Made by a program: the position numbers and the translations under genes. The notes below the pieces were generated by a model that was not told the origin of the DNA, made no database searches, and saw only the letters and a list, made by a program, of their open reading frames with translations. Below, in pieces: positions 26,644 through 36,083 of a stretch of DNA of 64,000 bases; position 1 is the stretch's first letter; each line of letters begins with the position of its first letter. This DNA comes from Alistipes senegalensis JC50 (lineage in GTDB: Bacteria; Bacteroidota; Bacteroidia; Bacteroidales; Rikenellaceae): NCBI RefSeq assembly GCF_025145645.1, contig NZ_CP102252.1, positions 1,364,001 through 1,428,000 on the forward strand, written 5' to 3'.

Positions 26644-28479
26644 ATGAAACAGAATTTTGTAAAAATACTTTCCACCGGACTGCTGGCCTGCACGGTCTGG
26701 TCGTGCAGTTTCCTCGACGTGTCCGACGAACTGGCCGGCGGCATCTCCGACATCTCGCAGGTGTTCAGCAATGTCGATCGCACCAAAAAGTGGTATTCGC
26801 AGGTCTTCAACAACCGTCCCGACTATTCGGCCGTCTGGGTCACGGACAGCCCGATGGGAAATCCCTGGACCGCCTACTCCGACGAAATCTACACGCGACT
26901 GGCCAACAACGCCGGCAAATACACCGAGTGGAACTCGTCCAACAGCAATTCGCAGCGCTGGAACACGCTCTACGGGAGCATCCGGCAGGCCAATATCTTC
27001 CTCGAGCAGGCTCACCCGATCGTGGACGAAGGAGGTCCCGACGCCGACCGTCTGACCGAAGAGGAGATCAAGCTCTACAAGGCCAACGTCCGCTTCATGC
27101 GTGCGGCCTACCACTACTACCTGATGGAGCTGTACGGCCCGATTCCCATCGTCGATCATTCGATGACGCTGGAAGACGATCTCGACCTCCCGCGCAACTC
27201 GCTCGACGAGGTGATCGAATTCATCGACCGGGAGCTGAAGGAGTGCATGGAGGAGATGGCGCAGGAGCCCTACCACGACAACGAGAACCTGCGCGCCGTG
27301 CCCACCAAGGGCGCCGCGCTGGCGCTGCGCGCCAAACTGTGGGTTTATGCCGCCAGCCCGCTCTTCAACGGCGGATGGCCCGAGGCTCTGGCGCTGACGA
27401 ACAAGGACGGAAAACGGCTCTTCCCCGACCGGAACGATTCGAAGCTGCAAACGGCGGTGGACCGTCTGCGCGACTTCCTCGACTACGCCGAGCAGGGCAG
27501 CCGCTACGAACTGCTCAACACGGGCAACCCGGACGACGACCTCTACAAACTGTTCCAGGAATACAACAGGGAGATCATCTGGGCTACCTCGACCAATTCG
27601 TGGGGCAAGCTGGGCGAACAGAAATTCGACACCTTCGCAACCCCGCGCTCGCAGCCTCAGGGTCAGGGCGGATTCCACGTCCTACAAGAGCTGGTCGATG
27701 ACTTCTACATGAAGGACGGCAAGCCGATCAAGGCCACCTCGTTCCTCCCCAAGTCGGAGCTCTACCCCGCCAACGAAGCCGAGATGGGGACCTACAACGG
27801 CGTTCAGGTGTCGAAGATGTACATCGACCGCGAACCCCGTTTCTACAACACCGTCACGTTCTCGGGCATGAAGTGGCACATGAGCAATCAGGAGATCCAG
27901 TTCTACCGCGGCGGCCGGGACGACAACTCGGTGGCCGACGGCGCCCCGCTCACGGGCTATCTGCTCTACAAGCGCATGAACCGCACGGTCTACGGAGGCA
28001 ACATCTCCGGCGCCGTAACGTCGAAATACCGTCCGGTGATCATCTTCCGCCTGGCGGAGTTCTACCTGCTCTACGCCGAAATGCTCAACGAGGTGGACCC
28101 GGGCAACGCGGACGTGCTGAAATACGTCAATCTGGTGCGCCGGCGCGCCGGGCTGGACGACCTGGAGGCGCTGAATCCCGCCATTGAGGGCAACCAGACC
28201 TTGCAGCGCGAGGCGATCCGCCGCGAGAGCCGCATCGAACTGGCCACCGAGGGACAGCGCTACTTCGACGTGCGCCGCTGGATGATCGCCGACAAAGCGC
28301 CCGGCGAAGGCGGTCAGGGAGGCGATTTCCACGGCATGAACGTCGATCAGGCGCAGCCCGCGTTCTACACCCGCACGAAGCTGCAGACCCGCTCCTTCAA
28401 GAACAAAAACTACCTCTATCCCATTCCGCTGGACGAGATCAAGCGCAGCGACGTGCTGGTGCAGAATCCCGGTTGGTAG
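26644..28479 (+). CDS. SusD/RagB-family glycan-binding lipoprotein
   Basis: The 611-residue lipoprotein has a signal ending in VWSCSF (lipid Cys near residue 21), then the SusD TPR-rich fold (YGSIRQANIFLEQA, KANVRFMRAAYHYYLMELYG). The C-terminal SusD block includes RLAEFYLLYAEMLNEV, VNLVRRRAGL and LATEGQRYFDVRRW. It binds glycan at the cell surface and closes over the SusC barrel encoded just upstream. It is followed by two lipoproteins that probably serve as extra surface glycan-binding proteins. Confidence 0.95.
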   Translation: MKQNFVKILSTGLLACTVWSCSFLDVSDELAGGISDISQVFSNVDRTKKWYSQVFNNRPDYSAVWVTDSPMGNPWTAYSDEIYTRLANNAGKYTEWNSSNSNSQRWNTLYGSIRQANIFLEQAHPIVDEGGPDADRLTEEEIKLYKANVRFMRAAYHYYLMELYGPIPIVDHSMTLEDDLDLPRNSLDEVIEFIDRELKECMEEMAQEPYHDNENLRAVPTKGAALALRAKLWVYAASPLFNGGWPEALALTNKDGKRLFPDRNDSKLQTAVDRLRDFLDYAEQGSRYELLNTGNPDDDLYKLFQEYNREIIWATSTNSWGKLGEQKFDTFATPRSQPQGQGGFHVLQELVDDFYMKDGKPIKATSFLPKSELYPANEAEMGTYNGVQVSKMYIDREPRFYNTVTFSGMKWHMSNQEIQFYRGGRDDNSVADGAPLTGYLLYKRMNRTVYGGNISGAVTSKYRPVIIFRLAEFYLLYAEMLNEVDPGNADVLKYVNLVRRRAGLDDLEALNPAIEGNQTLQREAIRRESRIELATEGQRYFDVRRWMIADKAPGEGGQGGDFHGMNVDQAQPAFYTRTKLQTRSFKNKNYLYPIPLDEIKRSDVLVQNPGW

Positions 28480-28504
28480 AGCCGTATAAACCGATAAACT
28501 TACG

Positions 28505-30268
28505 ATGATGAAAAAAATCAGCATATTCCTGTTCGCAGCGGCGGCCCTGCTGGGTGCCGGCTGCGACGACAGCTCCGACACGGACAAGGTGATTCCCGTT
28601 TCGGCGATCGCACTCGACACGTCGCTGAGCGGCGGCATCTCGCTGGTCGTCGGCCAGACGGCCGACATCACCGGCAAAGTGACGGTACGCCCCGAAAACG
28701 CCACGGACAAGACCGAGACCTACGAGTCGTCGGACCCGGAGACCGTTTCGGTCGATGACGCCGGCGTCGTGAAGGCCGTGAAGCCGGGCCTGGCGATGGT
28801 CACGATCAGCGTGGGCGGCAAGCACTCGCACTTCGAAGTGGAGGTCCGGGAGCAGCGGATTTCCGTCGAATCGGTCACGCTGCCTGCCGAACTGGCCGAC
28901 GGCGTAACGCTGAAACTCGGCGCGACGCTCGACATCGCCGGCAAGGCGACGATCACCCCTTCGAACGCCACGGACAAGACCGAAAGCTACAATTCGTCGA
29001 ACCCGATGATCGCGTCGGTCACCGAAGAGGGCATCGTATCGGCCATCGCCGTCGGCGAAGCGACGATCACGATCTCCGTCGATGGCCAATCGGCCCAGTT
29101 CACCCTCACGGTCGAGAAGATCGCCGTGGAGTCGGTAACGCTGCCCGAAGAGCTGGCCAAGGGCGTCACGCTGAACAAAGGCGAAACGCTCGACATCGCC
29201 GGCAAGGCGACCGTCAAACCCGAGAATGCCTCGGACCGCACCGAAAGCTACGATTCATCGGATAAGGCCGTCGCCACGGTCAGCGCCGAAGGTCTCGTAA
29301 CGGCGCTCGCAGTCGGCACGACGACGATTTCCGTCACGATCGACGGGGTTTCGGCCTCGTTCGAACTGACCGTCGCCGAAGAGGCTCAGGTGGACATCGA
29401 GACCATTACGATTACCGACGGCCGCTGGAACAACTCGCTGGGAACGGCGAGCGTCGAGCTCAAGAACGGAACGGCGACCTACGATCTCTATTCGCGCCTA
29501 GTCATCACCCCCAAGAATCAGAACGAGGGCGTGGCGTATCAGATCGTCAACAAGGACGGCGAATTTATCGACATCGACGAAAACGGTCTGATCACCTGCA
29601 AGAAGGTGGGTACGGCCACGGTGGTCGTTACGGCGAAGAACCACAAAAATCTGGCCGAGGGCAATACCAAGAAGGTGATCTTCACCTTGAACATTACCGA
29701 TTCGAACGACCTCGACCGCACCGGCTGGAGCATGTCGGCATCGGGAGCGATCAAGGGTACCGACGGCAGCGCCACGGCTGCGCTCGACGAGGTATTCGGC
29801 ACGAGTTCGTTCCCGACTGCGAGCGCATCGATTCCGGCTTCCGATGCAACGATCTTCGGTCTGGACCGTCCCGGCAAGAATGGCGCCGGCGACACGATCT
29901 GGTTCGTGGTCGATATGCAGCAGCCAAGGAGTGTAAACTACTTCCGCATCATGCACCAGGGCGTACGCAACGCCGACCGCGGTTGCCGTTGGAATGGTTT
30001 CACGCTCATCGAAGGCAGCAACGACAATTCGGAGTGGACGCCGATTGCCGAAAATGTAAAACTGCCCGATATGAGTTACGAAAAGCAGCTCGACCCGAAC
30101 GACGGCAGCACCACCCGCAATATCGACGATTATCGTACGACATCGAATGTAAAGTTCCCCTCGACAGTAAATTACCGCTACCTGCGGTTTGTCGGCAAGG
30201 CAGCCAACTTTACGGGAAATAACGGCACCTGTCAGATCGCGGAACTTTACCTCGGCCTCGACGAATAA
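28505..30268 (+). CDS. Big2-repeat/discoidin-like surface lipoprotein 1
   Basis: A 587-residue lipoprotein (signal ending LLGAGCDD). Three tandem Big2 immunoglobulin-like repeats of about 80 residues fill about 25-300, marked by VESVTLPAELADGVTL and VESVTLPEELAKGVTL. A fourth, more divergent Big2 unit follows (about 300-400), then a C-terminal F5/8 type C (discoidin-like) domain (LDRPGKNGAGDTIWFVVDM, NYFRIMH, GFTLIEGSNDNSEWTPIAE, YRYLRFVG). Position after SusD and this design suggest a surface glycan-binding protein, with Ig repeats as a spacer and the discoidin module as binding head. ATG at 28508 is an equal start choice. Confidence 0.85.
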   Translation: MMKKISIFLFAAAALLGAGCDDSSDTDKVIPVSAIALDTSLSGGISLVVGQTADITGKVTVRPENATDKTETYESSDPETVSVDDAGVVKAVKPGLAMVTISVGGKHSHFEVEVREQRISVESVTLPAELADGVTLKLGATLDIAGKATITPSNATDKTESYNSSNPMIASVTEEGIVSAIAVGEATITISVDGQSAQFTLTVEKIAVESVTLPEELAKGVTLNKGETLDIAGKATVKPENASDRTESYDSSDKAVATVSAEGLVTALAVGTTTISVTIDGVSASFELTVAEEAQVDIETITITDGRWNNSLGTASVELKNGTATYDLYSRLVITPKNQNEGVAYQIVNKDGEFIDIDENGLITCKKVGTATVVVTAKNHKNLAEGNTKKVIFTLNITDSNDLDRTGWSMSASGAIKGTDGSATAALDEVFGTSSFPTASASIPASDATIFGLDRPGKNGAGDTIWFVVDMQQPRSVNYFRIMHQGVRNADRGCRWNGFTLIEGSNDNSEWTPIAENVKLPDMSYEKQLDPNDGSTTRNIDDYRTTSNVKFPSTVNYRYLRFVGKAANFTGNNGTCQIAELYLGLDE

Positions 30269-30271
30269 ACT

Positions 30272-30314
30272 TTCCGGCTCCGGCGGCAGCACAGTCCGCC
30301 GCCGGAGTCCGGAA
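30272..30314 (+). repeat. long GC-rich hairpin between the two Big2/discoidin genes
   Basis: Arms CTCCGGCGGC (30278-30287) and GCCGCCGGAG (30298-30307) pair perfectly. Outer TTCCGG/CCGGAA extends the stem beyond one mismatch. No T-run follows, so it may be an mRNA-stabilising or differential-expression hairpin rather than a terminator. Confidence 0.5.
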
Positions 30315-30343
30315 TCTTCAACCGAAAAAACGACTTTCAAATT

Positions 30344-31516
30344 ATGAAAAAAATAAGCATTTGTCTGTTTGCCGCGGCGGCCCTGCTGTGCGCCGGCTGT
30401 GAAGACGGCATACCCGAACCGGGAACGATGGAGGTTCCCGCAGAGAGCGTCGTGCTCGACGAGGAGCTGAGCGGCGGCCTCATCATGGAGGTCGGCGAAA
30501 CGAGGGACGTTGCGCTGAAAGTGAAAGTGCTGCCCGAAAACGCCACCGATCTGGCGGAGCTCTTCTATTCCTCGAACGTCGAAGTGGCGACGGTCAGCCC
30601 CAAGGGCGTCATTACGGCCCAAAAAGCCGGCATCACCATGATTTCGATCTACGTGAGCGGCATCGAAACCTATTTCGCGGTGACGGTCGTCGATCAGATC
30701 CCGATCGACATCGAGTCGATCGTATTCTCCGCCCCGGCCATGAATGCCTACGCCGGAGTCGGTTACAACCTGCTGGTCTCGGTCGAGCCGTTGGACCAGA
30801 ACGAAGGCGTGATCTTCTCGTCCTCCGATCCGGAAACAGCATCGGTGAACGCCGAAACCGGCCGCATGATCTGCCACCGAAGCGGCAGCGTCACCATCAC
30901 GGCCGCCGCCAGAAACCACCCCGAGGTCAAGGCGTCGATCGAGGTCACGGTCACCGAGTTCTACGGCGACTGGGACCGCAGCAAATGGTCGATGAGCTTC
31001 TCGCACGGCTGGAAAGCCGACAACGCCATCGGAAGCAGCGCGACGGCCGCCATCGACGGCAACGCGAGCACGACGCTGTCGATGGACCGTCCGGGCAGAA
31101 ACGGCCTTTCCGCCGACGACGTGATCTGGTTCCAGATCGACCGCGGCGAGAATCCGGGCAAGGTCAACTACCTGCGTATCCACCACCGTCCGGAGGGAGG
31201 CGGCAACAAGAACATTCTGGTCCGCTGGTTCGGCTTCAACCGCATCGAGGGCAGCAACGACGGCACGAACTTCGAGGTCATCGCCGAACGGGTCGAACTG
31301 ACTCCCGATCCGAACGTCTACGAGAACCTGCAAACGGACAACGTTCCGATCCCGGAGAACGACTACCGTTATCTGCGGTTCAGCGGTTGGAACGATGTCA
31401 AGCAGGCGTCTCCGAATCTGGGCTTCTACTGCGCCCGCGGAGTGGAATACGGAGGCATCAACCCGGGCAATACCATCCAGATCAACGAAATCTATCTCGG
31501 ACGCGCACAGGAATAG
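30344..31516 (+). CDS. Big2/discoidin-like surface lipoprotein 2
   Basis: A 390-residue shorter relative of the preceding gene. The signal peptides are nearly identical (MKKISICLFAAAALLCAGC). It has two Big2-like units (about 28-115 and 118-207) and a C-terminal F5/8C-like domain (MDRPGRNGLSADDVIWFQID, NYLRIHHRPEGG, GFNRIEGSNDGTNFEVIAE, YRYLRFSGW). It probably arose by duplication with loss of two Ig-like repeats, giving a shorter stalk. It is likely a surface glycan-binding protein of this PUL. A strong terminator follows. Confidence 0.83.
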   Translation: MKKISICLFAAAALLCAGCEDGIPEPGTMEVPAESVVLDEELSGGLIMEVGETRDVALKVKVLPENATDLAELFYSSNVEVATVSPKGVITAQKAGITMISIYVSGIETYFAVTVVDQIPIDIESIVFSAPAMNAYAGVGYNLLVSVEPLDQNEGVIFSSSDPETASVNAETGRMICHRSGSVTITAAARNHPEVKASIEVTVTEFYGDWDRSKWSMSFSHGWKADNAIGSSATAAIDGNASTTLSMDRPGRNGLSADDVIWFQIDRGENPGKVNYLRIHHRPEGGGNKNILVRWFGFNRIEGSNDGTNFEVIAERVELTPDPNVYENLQTDNVPIPENDYRYLRFSGWNDVKQASPNLGFYCARGVEYGGINPGNTIQINEIYLGRAQE

Positions 31517-31536
31517 GCCGTCGGGTAGCGTAATCG

Positions 31537-31569
31537 AAAAGGCCCGAAGATTTCTCCTTCGGGCCTTTT
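31537..31569 (+). terminator. intrinsic terminator between binding proteins and GH115
   Basis: A 13-bp perfect stem (31537-31549 with 31557-31569, 7-nt loop) with core GGCCCGAA/TTCGGGCC flanked by A4 and T4. Only 24 bp separate it from the GH115 start, so GH115 needs read-through or a promoter inside or upstream of the terminator. Confidence 0.85.
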
Positions 31570-31593
31570 CCCACTTTCAAAATTCAGACAACG

Positions 31594-34557
31594 ATGATAC
31601 GAAAAACCCTCTTGACCTTAGCCTTGCTGTGGATGCAGGCCGCGGCGCTGCAAGCGCAGGTCGCGCTGACCGAACGGGCCTCCGCACGCACGGACTTCGA
31701 ACTGGTCGCCGCGGATTCCGGTGCGGCCATCTGCTACGACGCCGGGGACGCCGCGGTCGTGGAAACCGCCGCCGGATTGTTCGCCGCGGATGTCGCCCGC
31801 GTGACGGGCCGCGAAATCCCGGTCGTCGCCGGGCAGGAGCTCCCTGCGAAGACGCGCTGCGCCGTGATCGTCGGAACGATCGGTCAGAGCCGCTGGATCG
31901 ACGAACTGACCGCGGCGAAAAAAATCGACGTTTCGGCCATCGAAGGCGGCTGGGAACGCTATGCGATCCGGCTGGTCGAGCGTCCGGGCCACGGCGTGCG
32001 CAAAGCGCTGGTCATCGCCGGCAGCGACCGCCGCGGCACGGCCTACGGATTGCTTTCGGTGTCGCGCGCCATCGGCGTAAGCCCGTGGTACTGGTGGGCC
32101 GACGCCCCCGTGCGGCACCGCAATCGGCTGACGCTGCGCGTCGGGGATTTCACGTCGGAAAGCCCCTCGGTGAAATACCGCGGCATCTTCATCAACGACG
32201 AGGACTGGGGCCTCTACCGCTGGGCGAAGGAGAACTTCGAAAAGGAGCTGGGCAACATCGGCCCGAAGACCTACGAGAAGGTGTGCGAGCTGCTGCTCCG
32301 CCTGCAAGCGAACTACCTGGCCCCGGCGATGCACGACGCGACGACGGCCTTCTACAAGATTCCCGAAAACATGCGGATCGCCGACCGCTACGCCATCGCC
32401 GTCGGCTCGTCGCACTGCGAGCCGCTGGGGCTGAACACCGCCAGCGAATGGGATTCGAAGACGATGGGCGAATGGGACTACGTGAACAACCGCGCCGGAG
32501 TGGACCGGGTGCTGAAAGAGCGCGTCGAGACCTCGGCGCCCTATGAGAACGTCTACACGCTGGCCCTGCGGGGTCTGCACGACCGGGCGATGGCCGGCAG
32601 CGAGGATCTCGACGCACGGAAGGCCACCATGCAGGAGGCTCTGCTGTCACAGCGGCAGATCCTGACAGAGGTGCTGGGCAAACCCGCGGAGGAGATTCCG
32701 CAGGCGTTCACGCCCTACAAGGAGGTGCTCGACGTTTACAACCGGGGGCTGGAACTCCCCGACGACGTGACGATCATCTGGCCCGACGACAACTACGGCT
32801 ACATGAAACGCCTGAGCAGCCCCGCGGAGCAGAAACGCTCCGGACGTTCGGGCGTCTACTACCACTCGTCCTACCTGGGCCGTCCGCACGACTACCTGTG
32901 GATGAACACCACCTCGCCGACGCTGATGTACGAGGAGCTGCGCAAAGCCTACGATTCGACGGCCGACCGCATATGGCTGCTGAACGCCGGCGACATCAAG
33001 TCGTGCGAATTCGCGGTCGATTTCTTCCTGGCGATGGCCTGGGACATCGACTCGTTCGACTTCCGGCGCGCCGCGGACTACCGCGCCGAGTGGATGAGCG
33101 GCCTGCTGGGCCGGGAGTATTTCGACCGTTTCCGGGAGATTTCCGACACCTTCTACCACCTCGCATTCGTCCGCAAGCCCGAGTTCATGGGCTGGGGCTA
33201 CCAATGGGCCACGGACAAGCACGGCAAGGAGCGGAACACGGACACCGACTTCTCGTTCGCCAATTACCGCGAGGCCGACCGCCGTCTCGAAGCCTACGCC
33301 CGGATCGCCGGGCAGACCGAAGCGCTGATGGACCGGATGCCCGAAGCGAACCGGGCGTGCTTCTATCAGGTGCTCTACTACCCGGTGAAGGCGTGCGAAC
33401 TGCTGAACCGGATGGTGCTCCGCGGACAGCAGAACCGCCGCTACGCCACGCAGCAGCGTGCCGCGACCGACGCGCTGGCCGCCGAAAGCCGCATGTGTCA
33501 CGACAGCCTGCGGATCATCACGGCGGGCTACAATGCCCTGCTCGGCGGCAAGTGGAACCACGTGATGACGATGAACCAGGGATTCGCCGCCTCCTATTTC
33601 CAGCTGCCCGAGCTGCGGAGCGCACAGCTCGCACCCGGCGCCGTACTGGAGGTCGAGGCCGAAAACGAGGATGTGATGAAAGGGCTGCGCAGCTTCCACA
33701 TGCTCCCGACGTTCGACACGTTCCTGCGCCGTTCCCATTTCGTGGACGTTTACAACAAGGGCCGCGAGCCGCTGCAATGGAGCGCCTCCGCCAGCGACGA
33801 GTGGATCGTGCTGAGCCGCACGGCCGGCACGACGCGCACCGAAGAGCGGATCGAAGTGTCGGTGGACTGGACGAAAGTTCCCGTCGGAGACGAGGTTTCG
33901 GGCTGTCTGACGATCGCCGCCGCGAACGGGGAGAGCCGCCGCGTGCTGGTTTCGGTGTTCAACCCGGTCTCCCCCGCCCGCGAAGAGCTGCAAGGGGTGT
34001 ATGTACAGCACAACGGATACATTTCGATCCCGGCGGCGGATTTCCACCGCAAGCGCGAGAACGACGCGATCCGCATCCGCCCGGTTCCGAACCTCGGCGT
34101 CGAGAACGCGGCGCTCCAGCTGGGCGATCCGACGATGCCGAAGCAGAACACCCGACGGCGCGAAGTGCCCTGCGTGGAATACGATTTCTACACGTTCGAG
34201 CAGGGTTCCGTAGACGTTTACACCTATGTACTGCCGACCTTCGTGATCAGCGCCGACCGGGGATACGCCGGACACGAGGCGACGAATCTGGAAACCCAGT
34301 ACGGAGTCTGCATCGACGAAGGTCCGGTGATGAACCCCTCGACCTCGTCGATCGAATACGCGCAGACCTGGTACGAAAGCGTGCTGCGGAACTGCCGCGT
34401 GAACAAAACGACGCTCCACATCGGCAAGCCCGGCAGACACACGCTGAAAATCCTGTGCGGCGACGCCGGCACGGTGCTTCAAAAGATCGTGCTGGATTTC
34501 GGCGGCATGCAACGCTCCTACCAGGGGCCGCCGCCCACCCGCGCCGAGGTGCAATGA
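31594..34557 (+). CDS. GH115 alpha-glucuronidase-like enzyme
   Basis: The 987-residue secreted protein (signal ending AAALQAQ) matches GH115. It has an N-terminal domain with VIVGTIGQSRWIDEL and a barrel opening SPSVKYRGIFINDEDWGLYRWAKENF. Further marks are YLAPAMHDATTAFYKIPEN, AIAVGSSHCEPL, TIIWPDDNYGYMKRLS, GVYYHSSYLGRPHDYLWMNTT and a conserved C-terminal beta domain. Characterised GH115 members remove alpha-1,2-linked (4-O-methyl-)glucuronic acid from xylan or act on related glucuronosyl side chains. Together with two GH105 genes it points to a uronic-acid-rich substrate. It is terminated by a strong bidirectional hairpin. Confidence 0.92.
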   Translation: MIRKTLLTLALLWMQAAALQAQVALTERASARTDFELVAADSGAAICYDAGDAAVVETAAGLFAADVARVTGREIPVVAGQELPAKTRCAVIVGTIGQSRWIDELTAAKKIDVSAIEGGWERYAIRLVERPGHGVRKALVIAGSDRRGTAYGLLSVSRAIGVSPWYWWADAPVRHRNRLTLRVGDFTSESPSVKYRGIFINDEDWGLYRWAKENFEKELGNIGPKTYEKVCELLLRLQANYLAPAMHDATTAFYKIPENMRIADRYAIAVGSSHCEPLGLNTASEWDSKTMGEWDYVNNRAGVDRVLKERVETSAPYENVYTLALRGLHDRAMAGSEDLDARKATMQEALLSQRQILTEVLGKPAEEIPQAFTPYKEVLDVYNRGLELPDDVTIIWPDDNYGYMKRLSSPAEQKRSGRSGVYYHSSYLGRPHDYLWMNTTSPTLMYEELRKAYDSTADRIWLLNAGDIKSCEFAVDFFLAMAWDIDSFDFRRAADYRAEWMSGLLGREYFDRFREISDTFYHLAFVRKPEFMGWGYQWATDKHGKERNTDTDFSFANYREADRRLEAYARIAGQTEALMDRMPEANRACFYQVLYYPVKACELLNRMVLRGQQNRRYATQQRAATDALAAESRMCHDSLRIITAGYNALLGGKWNHVMTMNQGFAASYFQLPELRSAQLAPGAVLEVEAENEDVMKGLRSFHMLPTFDTFLRRSHFVDVYNKGREPLQWSASASDEWIVLSRTAGTTRTEERIEVSVDWTKVPVGDEVSGCLTIAAANGESRRVLVSVFNPVSPAREELQGVYVQHNGYISIPAADFHRKRENDAIRIRPVPNLGVENAALQLGDPTMPKQNTRRREVPCVEYDFYTFEQGSVDVYTYVLPTFVISADRGYAGHEATNLETQYGVCIDEGPVMNPSTSSIEYAQTWYESVLRNCRVNKTTLHIGKPGRHTLKILCGDAGTVLQKIVLDFGGMQRSYQGPPPTRAEVQ

Positions 34558-34596
34558 AAAAAGGAACGATCCGAACAAGGGATCGTTCCTTTTTTT
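34557..34596. terminator. bidirectional intrinsic terminator
   Basis: A 10-bp stem GGAACGATCC/GGATCGTTCC (34563-34572 with 34580-34589) is flanked by six As on the left and seven Ts on the right. It therefore serves GH115 on the plus strand and the convergent GH130-like gene on the minus strand. Confidence 0.9.
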
Positions 34597-34613
34597 CAGG
34601 ACGGCAGGAAACG

Positions 34614-35801
34614 TCACTCCGGACATCCGGGAACGGGGTCCCCGGGCGTCGTGACGGCCGGATCGTAAACGGCGACCCCGACCCGCGAATCGGCACAGCC
34701 GTAATAGAGATACCACCGGGACCTGAAATAGACCAGCCCCTCGATGAAGACCGTCCCGTCCTTGTACTGCCCGCTCTTCTCGAAGTCGTCCACCGGACGG
34801 AAGAACGGCACGTCGAGGCGTCCGATCACTTTCCCGGGCTCTTTCGCGTCGAACAGGATCTGCCCGGCGGAATAGGTGCGTGCCGGATAACGTTTGTCCC
34901 GCCCCTCGCCGAGCCGGTTCTGGCCGTTGTAAAGCAGCAGAATGCCCTTGTCGGTCAGCAGCGCCGGAGGGCCGCACTCGGTCAGGGCGCTGTCGAAATA
35001 ACCCTCGCGCGGATAGACCACCCCTTTCAGATTCCCGTCCGCACCCAGTTCCGGAGTCCAGTCGATCAGGTTGTCCGACGTGGCGATGTTGACCATCCGT
35101 TCGCCCCAGTACATCATATACTTTCCGTTCACGCGCGCGATGACCAGCCGGTCGCCGTCGAGCTTCGTCACGATCGACCCCGATTTGCTCTTCAGGTCGC
35201 GAAAACGCCCTCCGTAAGCCTTGGCGAATGCCGGGCCGTGCTTCGTCCATGTCACCAGATCGCGCGACGTGGCCACGCTGAGCCGCGGAATGCGGCGGTT
35301 CCACGAGGTGTAGAGCATCACATAGGTTCCGTCTTCGGTGACGGCCACGCGGGGGTCTTCGCAACCGCCCGGCCAGTCGCACTCCTTCATCGCGTCCTCG
35401 GCCGGAAAGAGCACCGGAGCATCCCCGAGGCGCATCGTCACGCCGTCCGCGCTCCGGGCCAGCCCGATCCGCGACGTGCGCTTGCCGATACCGGTGGCCG
35501 AATTGTCCTCGGCGCGGAAGAGCACGCAGATCTCCCCGTCCCGGACGGTCGCGGCCGGATTGAACGTGTCGCTCTCCATCCATCCGACCGAATCCCTGCG
35601 CATCGGGCAATAGAACCGGACCTGCGAATCGGGCCGAATGACGGGATTGGCGCCCGCAGGCCGGACGAAGCCGCCCAGCGCCCATTCCGGCAGCCGGTTT
35701 TCAGTTGTCCCGGGCTCCGCAGCCGAAGCGCGGCCCGCACCGCCGCCAACGAAAACAAGAAGCCCGGAGGCCGTCAGCAACATTCTGAATAGTCTTTTCA
35801 T
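34614..35801 (-). CDS. GH130-like glycosidase/phosphorylase, secreted
   Basis: The ATG at 35801 gives a 395-residue protein with a good signal peptide (LLTASGLLVFVGGGAGRASA). The fold reads as a five-bladed propeller with GH130 hallmarks: DTFNPAATVRDGEICVLFRAED, GCEDPRVAVTEDGTYVMLYT, SGSIVTKL and CGPPALLTDKGILLLYNG. GH130 enzymes are beta-mannoside phosphorylases or, for secreted Bacteroides forms, beta-1,2-mannosidases. A secreted form is more likely hydrolytic because periplasmic phosphate-dependent action is unusual. It is convergent to GH115 and divergent from the sulfatase operon, so it may be regulated apart from the main run. Confidence 0.8.
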   Translation of the reverse strand: MKRLFRMLLTASGLLVFVGGGAGRASAAEPGTTENRLPEWALGGFVRPAGANPVIRPDSQVRFYCPMRRDSVGWMESDTFNPAATVRDGEICVLFRAEDNSATGIGKRTSRIGLARSADGVTMRLGDAPVLFPAEDAMKECDWPGGCEDPRVAVTEDGTYVMLYTSWNRRIPRLSVATSRDLVTWTKHGPAFAKAYGGRFRDLKSKSGSIVTKLDGDRLVIARVNGKYMMYWGERMVNIATSDNLIDWTPELGADGNLKGVVYPREGYFDSALTECGPPALLTDKGILLLYNGQNRLGEGRDKRYPARTYSAGQILFDAKEPGKVIGRLDVPFFRPVDDFEKSGQYKDGTVFIEGLVYFRSRWYLYYGCADSRVGVAVYDPAVTTPGDPVPGCPE

Positions 35802-36083
35802 GAAATCTGTTTTTAAGTTCTGTTCCCGGGTCGGTTTCCGCACGTCCGCGCGGTTTTCCCCGAGGTTTCCGCCGGATCGTCCGTCGCCGGCAGATTCGGT
35901 ACAAGATACGAAAAAACGAGCGGAAATAAAAGGACTCACCTCCGGAAAATTCCTTCGGAAAATCGAATATCCGGCCCTTCGGCGCATTTTGAACATTTCG
36001 TCCACCTCTTTTGGGCAATTTTTGAAATCCGCACAATCGGAGAATAACTATCTTGCAATCGCAAAACGACCGAAACACCGCCT
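35802..36083. promoter_or_regulatory. divergent promoter region between GH130-like gene and sulfatases
   Basis: For the plus strand, TTTG at 36021-36024 and TATCTTG at 36049-36055 resemble a Bacteroidetes promoter, though the spacing (24 bp) is longer than usual. For the minus strand, TATCTTG is at 35902-35908 without a clear -33. No gene is seen in this stretch. Confidence 0.3.

Noticed and set aside
35802..36005. N-terminal extension of the GH130-like gene
   Set aside because: The extension is basic and unstructured, and would hide the signal peptide that starts at 35801.
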